From contig NC_081842.1 of the NCBI RefSeq assembly GCF_963259705.1, positions 185,012,349 to 185,076,348 of the forward strand: 64,000 bases of DNA, written 5' to 3'. The translations under genes and the position numbers were made by a program. The DNA comes from Myotis daubentonii (taxonomy: Eukaryota > Chordata > Mammalia > Chiroptera > Vespertilionidae). Shown here one piece after another: positions 23,407-35,674 of the stretch. The notes beneath the pieces are model-generated. The model was not told the DNA's origin and made no database searches. It saw only the letters and a program-made list of their open reading frames with translations. Position 1 is the stretch's first letter; each line of letters starts with the position of its first letter.

Positions 23407-23619
23407 GCCCTAACCGGTTTGGCTCAGTGGATACAGCGTTGGCCTGCGGACTCAAGGGTCCCAGGTTCGATTCAGGTTGAGGGCATGTACCTTGGTTGCA
23501 GGCACATCCCTAGTGGGGAGTGTGCAGGAGGCAGCTGATCGGTGTTTCTCTCTCATCAATGTTTCTAACTCTCTATCACTCTCCCTCTCTGTAAAAAAAA
23601 TCAATAAAATATATTTTAA
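23407..23619 (+). mobile_element. Ves SINE
   Basis: Sense copy starting GCCCTAACCGGTTTGGCTCA with an intact B-box GGTTCGATTC and tail AATCAATAAAATATATTTT. Target duplication (AAAAATTGTGGTTAAA with small changes) at 23391-23406 and about 23620-23634. Confidence 0.93.
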
Positions 23620-23639
23620 AAAAATTGTGGTAAAAAAAC

Positions 23640-25010
23640 CCCCACATAACATGAGATTTAAGTTCTTAACAACATTTTAAGTGTGCAGGATAGTTTTGTG
23701 AACTATATACACATTGTTGTACAGCAGATCTGTAGAACTTTGTATAACTGAAACATTGTATACACTGAACAACAACTTTCCATTTTCCTCTTTGGCCAGC
23801 CTTTGGCAGTGGTCATTCTACATTCTGTTTCTATATGTTTGATCACTTTAACTGCCTCATATAAATGAAATCATACAGTATTTGTCCTTCTATATCTGGC
23901 TTATTTCACTTAGTATGATATCCTCAAGGTTTATTTGTATTGTAGTATATTATGGGATTTCCTCCTTTTTTAAAGGCTGAATGATAGTCCATTGTATGTA
24001 TATGTCACATTTTCTTCATTCATTCATCTGTTGATGCACAGGTTATTTCCACCTCTTGGCTATTGTGAATAATTCTGTAGTGAACATGTAATTGCATATC
24101 TCTTTTAAGACCCCTCTTTCTATTATTTTGGATAAATTCCCAGAATTGGAATTGCTGGATCATGTTAGTTCTATTTTTAATTTTTAAAAGAACTTCTGTA
24201 CTCTTTTTCCATAGTAGCTGCTTCATTTTGCATTCCCACCAATAGCGCCCAGGCATTCCAACTTTTCATCCTTGCAAACACTGCTGTTTTTTTGGTTTTT
24301 AGTTTTTAATTGTTGTTGTTTTGTTTTTAAATATAATGGCCATCTTATGAGGTAGAAGATGATATCTCATTTTGGTTTTGGTTTGGATTTTCATGATAAT
24401 TGGTAATGTTGAGCATTTTTTCACATACCTGTTGGTCATTTGTATGTCTTCCTTGGAGAAATGTCTGTTCAGGTCCCTTGCCCATTTTTAAATTGGGCTG
24501 TTTACTTTTTTGCTATTGAACTGTAGGACTTCTTTATGTATTTTGGATATTAACTTCTGTCACATATATGGTTTGCAATTTTTTTCTCCTGTTCTGAATG
24601 TTGGCTTTTCACTCTGTTGACTATTTCCTTTGCTTTTTGGTAAGAAGATTTTTGGTAATCTCACTTAGTATGATACCTTTGTTGTCTATGCTTCTGATGT
24701 CATATCCAGTAAGTCATTCCCAAGACCAGTGCTGTAGAGTTTTTTTCTGGGAATTGTACGGTTTCAGAGCATACATTTTAGTATTTAATTTGAGTTAATT
24801 TTTGTGTATAGTATAAGGTAAAGGTCCAACCTTATTCTTTTGCGTGTAGATACCCAGTTTTCCCTGCATGATTTATTAAGAGACTATCTTTTCCCCATTG
24901 TGTAGACTTGTCTGTATTTTACATAATTTCCCTATAATGATCTTTCTAGACTATAAATCTTCCTATATATCTTTCAGTGATTTCCCTGTTTCCTATATTC
25001 TATTTCATTT
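23640..25010 (-). mobile_element. Old L1 LINE 3' end
   Basis: Reversed L1: TTTAAGTGTGCAGGATAGTT (3' UTR), CATTGTATGTATATGTCACA, TTGCATTCCCACCAATAG, TTTTCTCCTGTTCTGAATG and TGATTTATTAAGAGACTATC follow L1 order. It is moderately decayed with no long open frame. The sense strand is minus. Confidence 0.8.
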
Positions 25011-26042
25011 GTCCTTTCCTGTTTTAGTTTTTTTTAGAAAAGTAATAGTCATCTTTGATTATCTCATGTAAATTTTTCCTCTTATGGAGCCTTTCTTGAC
25101 TTCCATGGACATAGTTTAGTTGGTTTGTCTCCTATGATTCCATAAAAAGTAATAGAGACTTTTAAAATGGATTTTAAAATATCTTACTCTTTCTTTATGT
25201 TTCAGGTTTCTCTTTTTAAAGACCAGGTCTTATTCTACAAATTCTCTCTCTAAGCACAGTGTTTGGCACTAAGCAGTACCTGTTGAGAAATTAAATGGCT
25301 CAATAAATGAGTATATGTATATATTTATATGTACATTAATTCATCTGCCATAGGAAATTTAAAAAATATTATAGTTTTTGTGACCTGTAATATAATTTTA
25401 GTTTATAGATATAGTTCATCTTACTGTTATTTAAAGAACTGGATAAATACTAATTTTTCTGTTTATTATGTGTCAGTGTAAAAATGCAAAAAGATGCTAT
25501 AAAGAAAATGCAGTTTTCTATGTTATTGGAAAGACTAGGAAAAGACTAAGTATAAAAGCAAGCCTAAAGACAGCCACGAACTTTATATCAGAGTGACACC
25601 TAGTGGCAATTGTATTGGTCTGTTAATGTTTTTAGTGTTCTGTTGTTGCTGCAGTTTCATTTTATTATAATATCCTTCTATTTAAAAAAAAATCTTGAAT
25701 AAATTAAAAACATTTTTTTAAATTATTGGTTTTTCTATGAAATTACTATCTTGTGTGAAGTAGTGTGATATTGAGGGTAGGAATTATTGTGTATTACAAC
25801 TATAAGATCTAGCAGTGAATTGGATTTAACCTAACAAACAAGTATTTGTCCAATAAAGTTAGTTGAATCAGTGCTGTCAGCAAATTTTGGCTGGGCTCAC
25901 TCAGCATAGCCTTAGTTTCATTTCTGGAATACAGCAGAAAAATAGGTCTGTTATTAGTTGAACCATTTGCCTTATTTTTTTTGTCCTTTCTGTTTTTAAT
26001 CTAATTTCTGAAAACTACCTTTATTATATTGGATACATTTTA
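25011..26042. other. Unique intron sequence
   Basis: No recognisable element. Confidence 0.5.
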
Positions 26043-26050
26043 GTTTAAAA

Positions 26051-26272
26051 CAGTGGTTCTCAACCTTCCTAATGCCGCAACCCTTTAATACAGTTCCTCA
26101 TGTTGTGGTGACCCCCAATTTCATTGTTACAAATTGAACTTAATTAAAGCATAGTGATTAATCACAAAACAATATGTGATTATATATGTGTTTTCCAATG
26201 GTCTTAGGCGATCCCTGTGAAAGGGTCATTCGACCCCCAAAGGGGTCGCGACCCACAGGTTGAGAACCACTG
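26051..26272 (-). mobile_element. SPIN (hAT) MITE
   Basis: Terminal inverted repeats CAGTGGTTCTCAACCT and AGGTTGAGAACCACTG, with the characteristic GGGTCGCGACCC and CCCAAAGGGGTCG near one end. Exact 8-bp target duplication GTTTAAAA at 26043-26050 and 26273-26280. The 222-bp internally deleted form has no transposase. SPIN elements are known to have spread by horizontal transfer into several tetrapods including vesper bats. Confidence 0.9.
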
Positions 26273-26454
26273 GTTTAAAAGAATCATATCGAGTGTGGAA
26301 ATAGTTAAGACATTTAATTTAGCAAGTGCATTTTGAGCTTGAAAAAATAGTTCAGGATATTTCAAACGAATTTTTGTCTTGAATCTGTAAACTTAGTTTC
26401 TGTTTTTTTTTTGTTTTTTGTTTTTTAAAGGGGAGAATGATGATTGTTATTTTT

Positions 26455-26648
26455 ATTTTAATATATTTTATTGAGAGGGATAGAGAGTTAGAAACATCGA
26501 TGAGAGAGAAACATCGATCAGCTGCCTCCTGCACACTTCCTACTGGGAATGTGCCTGCAACCAAGGTATATGCCCTTGACCGGAATCGAACCTGGGACCC
26601 TTGAGTCCACAGGCTGACGCTCTCTCCACTGTGCCAAACTGGTTAGAG
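26455..26648 (-). mobile_element. Ves SINE
   Basis: Reversed SINE, slightly shortened in the GA-rich part and ending GTGCCAAACTGGTTAGAGC. Target duplication not clear. Confidence 0.88.
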
Positions 26649-26649
26649 C

Positions 26650-28440
26650 TATACTCTGTAACTTAGATTAACTGTAATTTTTAACACATGCCTTAAACCT
26701 TCTGTGCCTTAGCAACTCTTTATGAGTCGTAAGCAAAATATAAGAGATTGGTTTTTGCTATCAGTACATGTGAAAAGAAGGAAAGAGCAAGAATCTTATT
26801 CTGCCTTGTACAGATGTTGGGAGTATGAAAAGATAATCATAGCTTGTATTTTTGGGGAGGAAAGACAGCAAATGTGCATTAGTGACATTGTTCTTTGGTT
26901 CATTTATAAGTGTCTATTGACTCTGCCAACAATTATGTACTCCCCAGATTATATTTAAAATCATTAAAAAATCTAAATAAGCATCATCTCAAACTGTGGT
27001 CTTAATGGGTATAGTTTATTTTTATTTATATATTAGAAATGTTTTTTTACTCTAGCTTTACATTTTAAAATATGTACTTTGAGTAAAACTTTTTTAAAAT
27101 AGAGAAGTATAGAAAGAGCAATGAGTATTTTGCCCTTTTCTCATTCTTAATTCCCTATTATCAATTTTATTTATAGTTTAATATTGCTGTTTTATAGAAG
27201 GCCTTTAAAGTTAATGTTCTTTCAACTACTTTTATCTCTCATGTCACCTTTGTTGTCTAATATTTAAAGCAAGGCAGTGAAGATCAGAACCTTGATTTAT
27301 GTTTTTTGACATCTATACTTCCTGCCATTCATCTTTAGACTCTTCTTTCTTTAATACTTCCCTATAATTTTTGATTCTTTCTTTGAAATGTTCTAAAATA
27401 GTTTTTTAAAAGAACATATATAGTAATGGCTATAATAGTAAATAACACAAGATCTCATATTTAGCAGCACTGCTGAAAATAAGGAAGTAAATTCCAAAGA
27501 CTTTTGAAAAAAATCAGATAGGTCATTTTATTATAAATATTTGTTTATTATTTTGGCGTTAAAATTATGCTGAGTTCTTGGAGTATACATAAATAAGATA
27601 GTCCTTATCTCAGAGGAATCTATGGTCTATATTTGGATAGGAAGTGGGAAGAATACATGGAAATAAAGGGCATTTATCTGTTCATTCACTCATTCATTCA
27701 CACATATATACTCATATTGCCCCTATACAGCAATGACTATGCTCACTGTTCCTATACAGCTCTCAGTTTCTATGAGACAGACATTATTATCCCTGTTTCA
27801 AAGATGAATACACAGAATTTCTGAACCACAAAATCAGCCTTAAACTGAGTCTAGAACTCATAATCTTTCCAATGAAACAATTTCTATTATGGAAGTACAC
27901 ACAAGGTGCTATGAGGATATTGAAAAAGAAGTAATTCAATTTTAGCTGGTGTTTTGAGGGTATGGGAAGGGAATAATTAGAGTTGTGGGGGTGCTCTGGA
28001 AAAATTTCAGAAAAGGACTAAGCTATGAAAGAAATATAAGTTAAAATATGTCATGTGGACAAAGTGAGGGGAAGTTTATTCTAGGTAAGGAAAAGCACAG
28101 AGAAAGGAATGATAATGGTGTGTCTGGAGGATTGATGGGGAATATGCAGCATTGAACATATATTTGAGGTTATACTTTTCATTTAGTTCAAAGTTAACTT
28201 AAATAGAATCTCCTTTTTCGCTAGAGACAGATTCATGCCTCCCTTCCCTCCTCTTACTCTGCCTCAGTCCCTGCCTCTGCCCTTTTATACTCATTGACAT
28301 ACTTATTTTCACATTGCCTTGAGATAGCCAGAACCTTTATCCCCATTTTCTAGATGTGAAAATTGACACAAGAGAATCAATGACTTCTTGGTTCATGGAG
28401 ATTAATGGGTTTGGAGGGATTTGTAAAACCTACTAGTCTA
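26650..28440. other. Mostly unique intron with MIR/L2 relics
   Basis: Reversed MIR-like fragments at about 27775-27865 (ATTATCCCTGTTTCAAAGAT) and 28330-28395 (TTATCCCCATTTTCTAGATG), a weak L2-like stretch near 27570-27640, and a short (TTCA)n at about 27680-27700. No gene. Confidence 0.5.
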
Positions 28441-29098
28441 GGAGGAGGGTCAAGATGGCAATATAGGTAAATGCGACACTTGCTTCCTCCCACAACCACA
28501 TCAAAATTACAATGAAAATACAGAACAATCATCATCAGAACCTCCTGAAATCTATCTGAATGGAAGCCCTACAACTAGTGAATTAAGGAAGAAGCCACAT
28601 TGAGACTTTAGGAGGGGCAAAGGCATGGAATGGGTTAGTCTGAAATCTCTGGTGTGTTTTTCATCAACAGGGATAGCTTAGTAGTCCCCTGCCCTGGTGA
28701 CTTCCTGAAACCCTGTCTGACCCAATTTGCAGTCATACCCAACCTGTTTGCTGTGGCTTTTCCATATGAATGCCCTGTCCTGGCTCAGGCTTCAGACTTT
28801 CCTAAAATCTCCCAAAAAAGCAGCAATTGGCTCCATACCTCTCCATAAGTGGCCCCAGGCCTGGCACTAGCAGCAGCTTCACAAGATTCACAGCTTGGCT
28901 TCTCCTAGGCACCTCCAAGCCCATCACAAGTAGGAGCCATCTGCAAATTGGTCTGTAGCTCATGCCTGATGGCCCCAGGCAGGGCACAGGCAGTAGCTGA
29001 CTTTACACCTCCCATAAGGCTCCAGAGCCAGTGCACCCGGAGGTCAGCTTCAGACCATGTCAATTTACAACCCTAGCACATCCATGAGTAACACACTC
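28441..29098 (+). mobile_element. L1 LINE 5' end, left of the provirus
   Basis: Starts GGAGGAGGGTCAAGATGGCA, the classical L1 5' end with a YY1-like AAGATGGC, then CCTCCCACAACCACATCAAA and a 5' UTR with GGCCCCAGGC repeats. It continues after the provirus at 35675; the target duplication AAGGGG joins the two halves. Confidence 0.8.
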
Positions 29099-29104
29099 AA
29101 GGGG

Positions 29105-29523
29105 TGTTGAGTGTTTCCTTCCCACGTCCTGCGTGGGTCAGGGTTCAGGAACTGGAAGCAGAGCCGCACACAAATGAAAATGAAAAGAGAAGAGATAATT
29201 TGGAAATATTGAGGGGCCAGGCGGGCAAGCCCAACTCAAGGGGAAGGACTTCCTCCCGTGCTCAGACCTCACCAAGCTTTTATTGATCTGGGATGCACCC
29301 ATAGCTTAGCTCTTAGGCAGGTGACCCCTAGCAACAGGCGGACTAGCCCATCAGCAAGGATTTACATAATAATAAATGGGGGAGTAGTTTCAGCTACCAC
29401 TGTCTGGACAAACAGAGGTGGCGCCTAGCTCAGACCTTTGCTAGGGCTTCAAAGGCACCCAGCCTTCGGGGGGTTCTCTGTCTATGCTTATCAGATAGTG
29501 AAGGCAGTAAACAGTTTCCCACA
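29105..29523 (-). repeat. 3' LTR of the provirus
   Basis: TGTTGAGT...TTCCCACA ends. A polyadenylation signal AATAAA on the minus strand (complement of 29279-29284) lies in AGATCAATAAAAGCTTGG. Confidence 0.88.
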
Positions 29524-29535
29524 TCTCCCCCTTAT
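29524..29535 (-). other. Polypurine tract
   Basis: On the minus strand TAAGGGGGAGA directly abuts the 3' LTR, the expected plus-strand DNA primer site. Confidence 0.8.
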
Positions 29536-32500
29536 TTTTTCCTTAAGAATCTTGTATCTGCAGACCAGAAATAAACATATAAGAACAAGTCCCAATTTCA
29601 ATGTCCAACAGTTCTGAGTCCAAGTTTCAATGTCCGACAGTTCATGTGTACATGCCAGCAATGAAATGCTGGTTCTGGATGGTGGACAAACGCAGGTCTG
29701 GTCCTCTCTGGTTTGTTCCTGGGCACTCTGCAGCTACGTACAGCTGCTGACTGCTAGCATGGCAAGGCGTCTTCACCATCTTTATCTCTGAACTGTCTCT
29801 TCCTGTCTTTGTGGCTGGAGCAATCTGGTCAGTTTCTCTCCGGTATCCCTTGTTGCAGGAATCCACATGGTCTTGGAGTTGTTTTCTGAAAATATATAAA
29901 CGTATTCTCGACCAAAGGTTAATAAAGGAAATTTTACTTGGGGAATCCTTTTTATATTTGCCCAAATGATTTTCCTTTGGCTTATTTTGACACCACATAT
30001 GTTTTTCATGGGTGTCTTGCTGTTAGCATTACAAATGAAGAAAAAAATTTTTTTTCTAGATTTAATTTAGTTACAGGATATTTTTTTTTACATGGCATTT
30101 TCCCACTATCCCCCCTTTTTGATTTAATTATTAGAAGGCTTTTGGAAAATTTATAATGCAGTCTAGATTACTATAAATTTTTTTTTTTGCACAAAAATAT
30201 GACTGCTTTAGGTTCATTGCATGTTAAGCAATTTTACCATGAAATGAAAATTTTGGTTAATACTTTTTGAGTAATTTCTTATTTCAAATTAGCCAAATTT
30301 AATTAATTTGAAAACTTGACAACCATTTTACTGTTAAATTTAATACTCTAACAATAATCTTAATTTACACTGTAAATATTAATGGAAAGGATTATTTTAC
30401 ATCCTTGAAGAGGTCTGAGCATTCCTGTTGTTAGGCTAGATTTAGACATAGGGTCTGTTAGCCAAGCCTCCATCTATCTGGTTACTGATAGACCAAGTAT
30501 CTGCAGATATGTTTATTTCTGGTCTGCAGATATGTTTATTTCTGGTCAGCTGGACCAAGTCTCTTTTGTTATTTGGTTCTTGATCTGGGCTGGGCATGGG
30601 AAGCACAGCAGCCATGAGGGCAGGAGACCTCCCTCAGAAGGGGTGAGTGTTCAAGCCCCTGCACAATTGGGGGGGTGAGGATCTGTGCCCCACCTCTGTT
30701 GAACCCCAAGTTTTGTCCTACTGGCCCCAGCTGTGCCTGTCTTAGGTTGCCCCTCCCTGAGGGGTCTTACCCGTCACTGACTACCAGCCATCCTCTGGGC
30801 CAAGTAGGGTGATGTGAGGTTCCGTTCTGTCTCCTTGGTAGCCTATGCCCCCGTGGCCTCCATGCCCAGCAACTGCCTTTGGATCCCCTCGCCTGCTGGC
30901 GGGGCCCCGGCATTGATCATGGGGAACCCAGGTTTCTTCTCCAGAGAGGGCCCAGCTTATGCCATTGGGCAAGAGACAGATCCATGGTACCAGCCATCAT
31001 GATCTCAGCTTGAATGGAGAACTTAGGTAACAGCGGTAGGCAATTGGATTGTGAGAAGAGGGACCCTCTTGGCAAAAAGGGCAAGAGAGGTCAATACAGA
31101 ATGCTTAAGTGCCTTCCCAGGGGGCCCTCCACACAGTGGAAGGGAATAAATCCTTTCATGTCCTTAAAACATTCAAAGAATTTGTAAGTTTGTTTGGGAT
31201 AAATGCACAATACACTGTTGTAAAGCATCAAAAATTATTAATGAAATTTGTAGAATAATACCATGTAAGAATATTCTTTGCTTTAGGTCATGACAACTTA
31301 ATTTTAAACTGGCTGTCTCAAGGTTTGGAATGAGGAACCTAGTTTGCAAAAAAAAAAAAAGCAATTTACAGAAGCAGAGACAGCATGCTATCCAAATTAC
31401 AGTGTTGGGTAAACACATTATCTAGAGTCCTTGGGTAACCTGGTTAAACTTAGGCATGTTATCTAAATTACAGTTTTGGGTCTCCAGAACACTGAGTTGA
31501 CACGCTAACTGGAGCCCTCTGACCTTGGAACAGCTGTGCTGTCCTTCTCAGGAAAAGGAAAAATGTGCCTTCTAAAACATGTGAAACTTAGTTTTTACCT
31601 GAATTAATTGTTACCATACTTCACTTTACCATGCCCCAGGTGGTCTCTGGGCTGTTGGTTGTCTGGTTTTTCTTCTGCCTGCTGGATTACACTTGGAGAA
31701 CTTTAACTTAAAAAAGAAAAATCTCTCTCTTTTACACCAAGTAACCTACAGGGTTATTTCTTGGATGTTGACTGATAGTGCCGCAAGGCCATGTATTTCA
31801 AGTCAAAGTCATTAAACATTTATGGTGACTGTACTTATTTTCAGATTTGTTATTTTAACAGCAAATCATTAGATTATCCTGTAAATATTAGTGCAAGATA
31901 TTTCAAAATATTAAAATTTCCCCTTTTTATTAAATTTAAAATAATATTTTTAAACAGCATTCCCTTTCGGCTTATTTGCATATACAGAGGGATCATGGGA
32001 AGCCTTCAGTAATTTTTTAGAAGAATTTTACTTTACTAGGATTCAATTGCTTACAAAGATTAGTAAATTTAGTAAAGTTTTATGTCTGATACACGAGGTG
32101 CAAATGCTGCCCCACCTCCAGCCTAATTTAAAATGCAGCAGCGTGGTGCTTTTGTTAGTTCAACTAAAGACATTGCTACTAATAAATCAATTTTTTCTTT
32201 TATTTGGCAGAAATTCCTTATGCAACCAAGCATATTATATTTTAAAATATTGCACTCGGGAAAAACTTCCAAATACATATCTAATTAAAACATTTTCAAC
32301 ACTAAAAAACAGTTCTCAACATAATAGGATCTAGTCTTGACCATGGAATTAATTACTTTTAATTTGTTTATGATATATGTATGTATAACTGTGGTTCTAC
32401 TGAGAATTTAAGATATCTTTTAAAAATGTCTCTATCTACAAGCCTTTTAAGAAATACGAGCTCTATTGTTGGCCCTTATAAAGCCAACTGCTCAAAACAT

Positions 32501-32740
32501 TGGTCTATCATACCACTGAAATTATATTAAGACTGTGATTGCTAATTTATTAAGCATTAAAAAATATCTTCTTAAAAATAGTATTTAATAAATCTGAGAG
32601 GCAAGCACACTTTCTGCCCCATCCGAATTTCCACAGTAAAACTCCGCCTTAAAAACTCCACCCCTGAAATCCCATCCTGCCTCCATGAGTAGACATTCCT
32701 TTGGTGATTGGCTAAGTCAGAGGGAGGGGCCTTTGTTGTT

Positions 32741-32824
32741 CCAAGATGGCGGCCCCCAGGGGGCGCGGCAGGCCATGCGGCCAACATGGCGGCTGCCAAG
32801 TCAGTCAGCTCAAAGTGGCGGCTG
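32741..32824 (-). promoter_or_regulatory. Cluster of three TGGCGGC motifs inside the provirus
   Basis: AAGATGGCGGC (32743), AACATGGCGGC (32783) and AAAGTGGCGGC (32812) are spaced about 30-40 bp apart in a GC-rich island of an otherwise AT-rich interior. The first two fit the YY1 consensus. Binding is not shown. Confidence 0.45.
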
Positions 32825-35230
32825 TCTACACTGTTCTTTGACAGAGCAAACCAAAACCCCTAAAAGATACATGGCCAACATTATATTGCAGACAAACAGA
32901 AATCTTATTAGCTGTTTATACCTTTTATAATTATTTTAAAGCATATCAATTAAATTTAAACTGGTTTTTGTATTAAAAAATTTTCAGTTGAGATCATAAA
33001 ATTAATCCTCTTTTTAAAATCAGACCAATGAGTAACATATTTTGAATTCATAATCATTTGAGAGAAAACACATTTTATTTTTTCAAAAACAAGTTATACA
33101 TTAGATATTTAATTAATTTCTCCCGATTCAATTTGCACTTTAAACTTTCAGAGCTTATAAGTCAAATATTAGCAGTTCTTTGATTAACTACACTTTTATA
33201 TTTTTAAGAATAAATTTTAAAATCTAATAATTAACTTTAAACCATGTTTTTTTCTGGGGAAACTGAAAAGCAAACTTGTAGGTATTAAAAATGACTACTG
33301 GCGGAAAGCTGATTTCAAAGGAGCCACCTTTTGGCCAGTTGACCTTTTCTGGGAAGGTCGGCTAGCAAAAGGTTTAGCCATTGAAATGCAAATTAACATT
33401 CCTAAAGATGGCTGCTGGTGGGGATTGGATTACCTGCATGCTAGGGGAAGGGCATGTCTACCCCTCCCTCCATTAAAAACGGGTGTAGCTTTAAACTTTT
33501 TAATGGCAAGAAAAGAGACCTTAAACTTTCAGAGCTTTAAATCTTAGGTAGTAAATTAAATACTTAGCATTTTTCAAATCAATACTTTTACATTTAAGGA
33601 TACATTTCAAATAAAATATAAGGCATTTTCAATTAATAGATTAACTTCTATCATCTAGACTTCATAATAGGCATATTCAGATCAACATTTCAGTATTATA
33701 AATTTCAATACTTTTAGATGATTCGAACTTAAAAGTTTTAAGTTTCCAGCCAATAAGCCTGGCATAGCTGCTAAATTTCAAAATGGTCACAATTTTCCTG
33801 CTGGAGAAGACAAGAAGCAAACCCATAGCTATTCACATGTAAACTTGACTATCAACTTCCTGGTGGTACTTGCCTCAGGGCGGGAAATTTCAAAAGAGCT
33901 ACTTTAAATCACCTTGGGAAACCAGCATGCATTTCTTTGTCAGGTTCATCTCCGCCATTTTTAAGGCCAAAACAGTCTTGGGTTTTTATTCTGTACACAG
34001 CAAAAGGTCAAGTTCAGCTCAAAACTATGCGCACTCGTTTTTAAACTGGCCTTTTCCCTTTACGTGTGCACAGAAATCCCGGATGCATTTATGAATTTGT
34101 AAAAGCTTTTCAATTACAAGAAGGACTTTAATTTTGGAATACTTGGGGAGGGGGCATCCATATTGGATTGCCATGTGTTCCCTTCTTCCCTTCCCCCACA
34201 TCCTGCTTTGGGGGAAGTTTCAGCAAATGACTCAGATGGCGTATTTTTCCCAAAGTCATGCTTAATAGAAAAAGACATTTTAAATTTTCTCCTATTTCGT
34301 TTTCTAAAGCAATGGCTAGCACCCAAGGTTATCTTAGCCAAAGTTTGGTTGTCATAAGATGTTCTCCGGTAATTTTTAAACAAAACATTAAGTAATCTCA
34401 TTGTGGGAGAGCTTATAACTCTGCCTTTTCCTGCCACCTTTGAATCTCTCCACACCAGAGGTGGATTCGGCAGCGGGATTTCATTTCTTATTACAGATTT
34501 TAGATTCCAAATACAAATTAAGATTTTAATTTGGACAAGAAACCACATTAAGATGACCATGGCACTCTTTTTTTTTCCAGCCTGATTTAAAAGAGTGCCT
34601 TTTAATATTCCAATTTCTTTATAATTTGGCCTTTTTGCACAGGTGATTCTATTAACGGAGAATTAAACGTTTCAGAATTAGGACATGGATGTGGAGGGAG
34701 CCATGAAGGCCATTCCTCCCATTTTTTCTTTTCTTTCTGCTCCTCTTAAGGAGCGTAGGGTGCAAGGGGGAGGAGATCTATCCTCCTTGACCTTTCTAAA
34801 GGCTCTACCAAATGAAATACCGTTTTCCACAAGGGGAAACAATTTTTGGCAAGTTCTGATTAACTCTTTGGCAAACTTTTAAGATCTAATGTACTTTTTT
34901 CAAGAAACCAAGGGTTATGTTCTATAATAACATGCAAAAACTATAAGAGATTACCTTCTAAAATTTTAACTCCTTAAGCATGCAAATCAAAATTCTATAA
35001 TAAAGTTTCTTACTTTTTTAAAAGCCTAATCTTTTTAAAAGCCAAATCCTGCCCGTTAGCCTGGCGAAAGAAAATGTTCCCAGCCTACTTACAGCTCGAG
35101 ACTTCTGAAGTTGATCCTGGGCATTGCGTGTGGTGAATTTTCCACACCTTTTCTCGGTGAATTCTTTCTTCCTCACCTTTTTCGGTGAAACTTCCTTTTT
35201 TCGCTCTAGCGAAACCTTCACTTCCAGTTT

Positions 35231-35249
35231 TCCCGTTTGGGGCGCCAGA
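35231..35249 (-). other. Primer binding site, tRNA-Lys type
   Basis: On the minus strand TGGCGCCCCAAACGGGA lies two bases downstream of the 5' LTR. TGGCGCC is the conserved start of lysine-tRNA primer sites; the remainder diverges from the perfect complement. Confidence 0.8.
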
Positions 35250-35668
35250 TGTTGAGTGTTTCCTTCCCACATCCCGCGTGGGTCAGGGTTCAGGAACTGG
35301 AAGCAGAGCCGCCCACAAATGAAAATGAAAAGACAAGAGATAATTTGGAAATATTGAGGGGCCAGGCGGGCAAGTCCAACTCAAGGGGAAGGACTTCCTC
35401 CCGTGCTCAGGCCTCACCAAGCTTTTATTGATCTGGGATGCACCCATAGCATAGCCCTTAGGCAGGTGACCCCTAGCAACAGGCAGACTAGCCCATCAGC
35501 AAGGATTTACATAATAATAAATGGGGGAGTAGTTTCAGCTACCACTGTCTGGACAAACAGAGGTGGTGCCTAGCTCCAACCTTTGCTAGGGCTTCAAAGG
35601 CACCCAGCCTTCGGGGGGTTCTCTGTCTATGCTTATCAGATAGTGAAGGCAATAAACAGTTTCCCACA
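35250..35668 (-). repeat. 5' LTR of the provirus
   Basis: Same length and ends as the LTR at 29105-29523, differing by about 13 substitutions and no indels by eye. Confidence 0.88.
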
Positions 35669-35674
35669 AAGGGG

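Larger units (their letters stand above)
29105..35668 (-). mobile_element. Complete ERV2-type provirus without recognisable genes
   Basis: Two 419-bp LTRs (29105-29523, 35250-35668) bound 5726 bp. An exact 6-bp target duplication AAGGGG lies at 29099-29104 and 35669-35674. Minus-strand sense is fixed by a lysine-tRNA-type primer binding site next to the right LTR and a polypurine tract next to the left one. By eye the LTRs differ at about 13 of 419 positions (about 3%), so the insertion is moderately recent. The interior is largely AT-rich and has no open frame above about 148 codons. I recognise no gag, protease, reverse transcriptase, integrase or envelope. It contains imperfect internal duplications (around 33130-33280 and 33520-33660). 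It looks like a non-autonomous element moved by another ERV. It splits the L1 at 28441-36955. Confidence 0.85.

Noticed and set aside
23407..23480. tRNA-like sequence with A and B boxes, considered as a tRNA gene
   Set aside because: It is the head of a Ves SINE with a SINE body, A-rich tail and target duplication. The same applies to the other SINE heads.
34114..34560. 148-codon minus-strand frame just downstream of the provirus primer site, considered as a gag remnant
   Set aside because: No matrix, capsid or zinc-knuckle phrases. Overlapping frames exist on both strands and composition resembles the rest of the non-coding interior.
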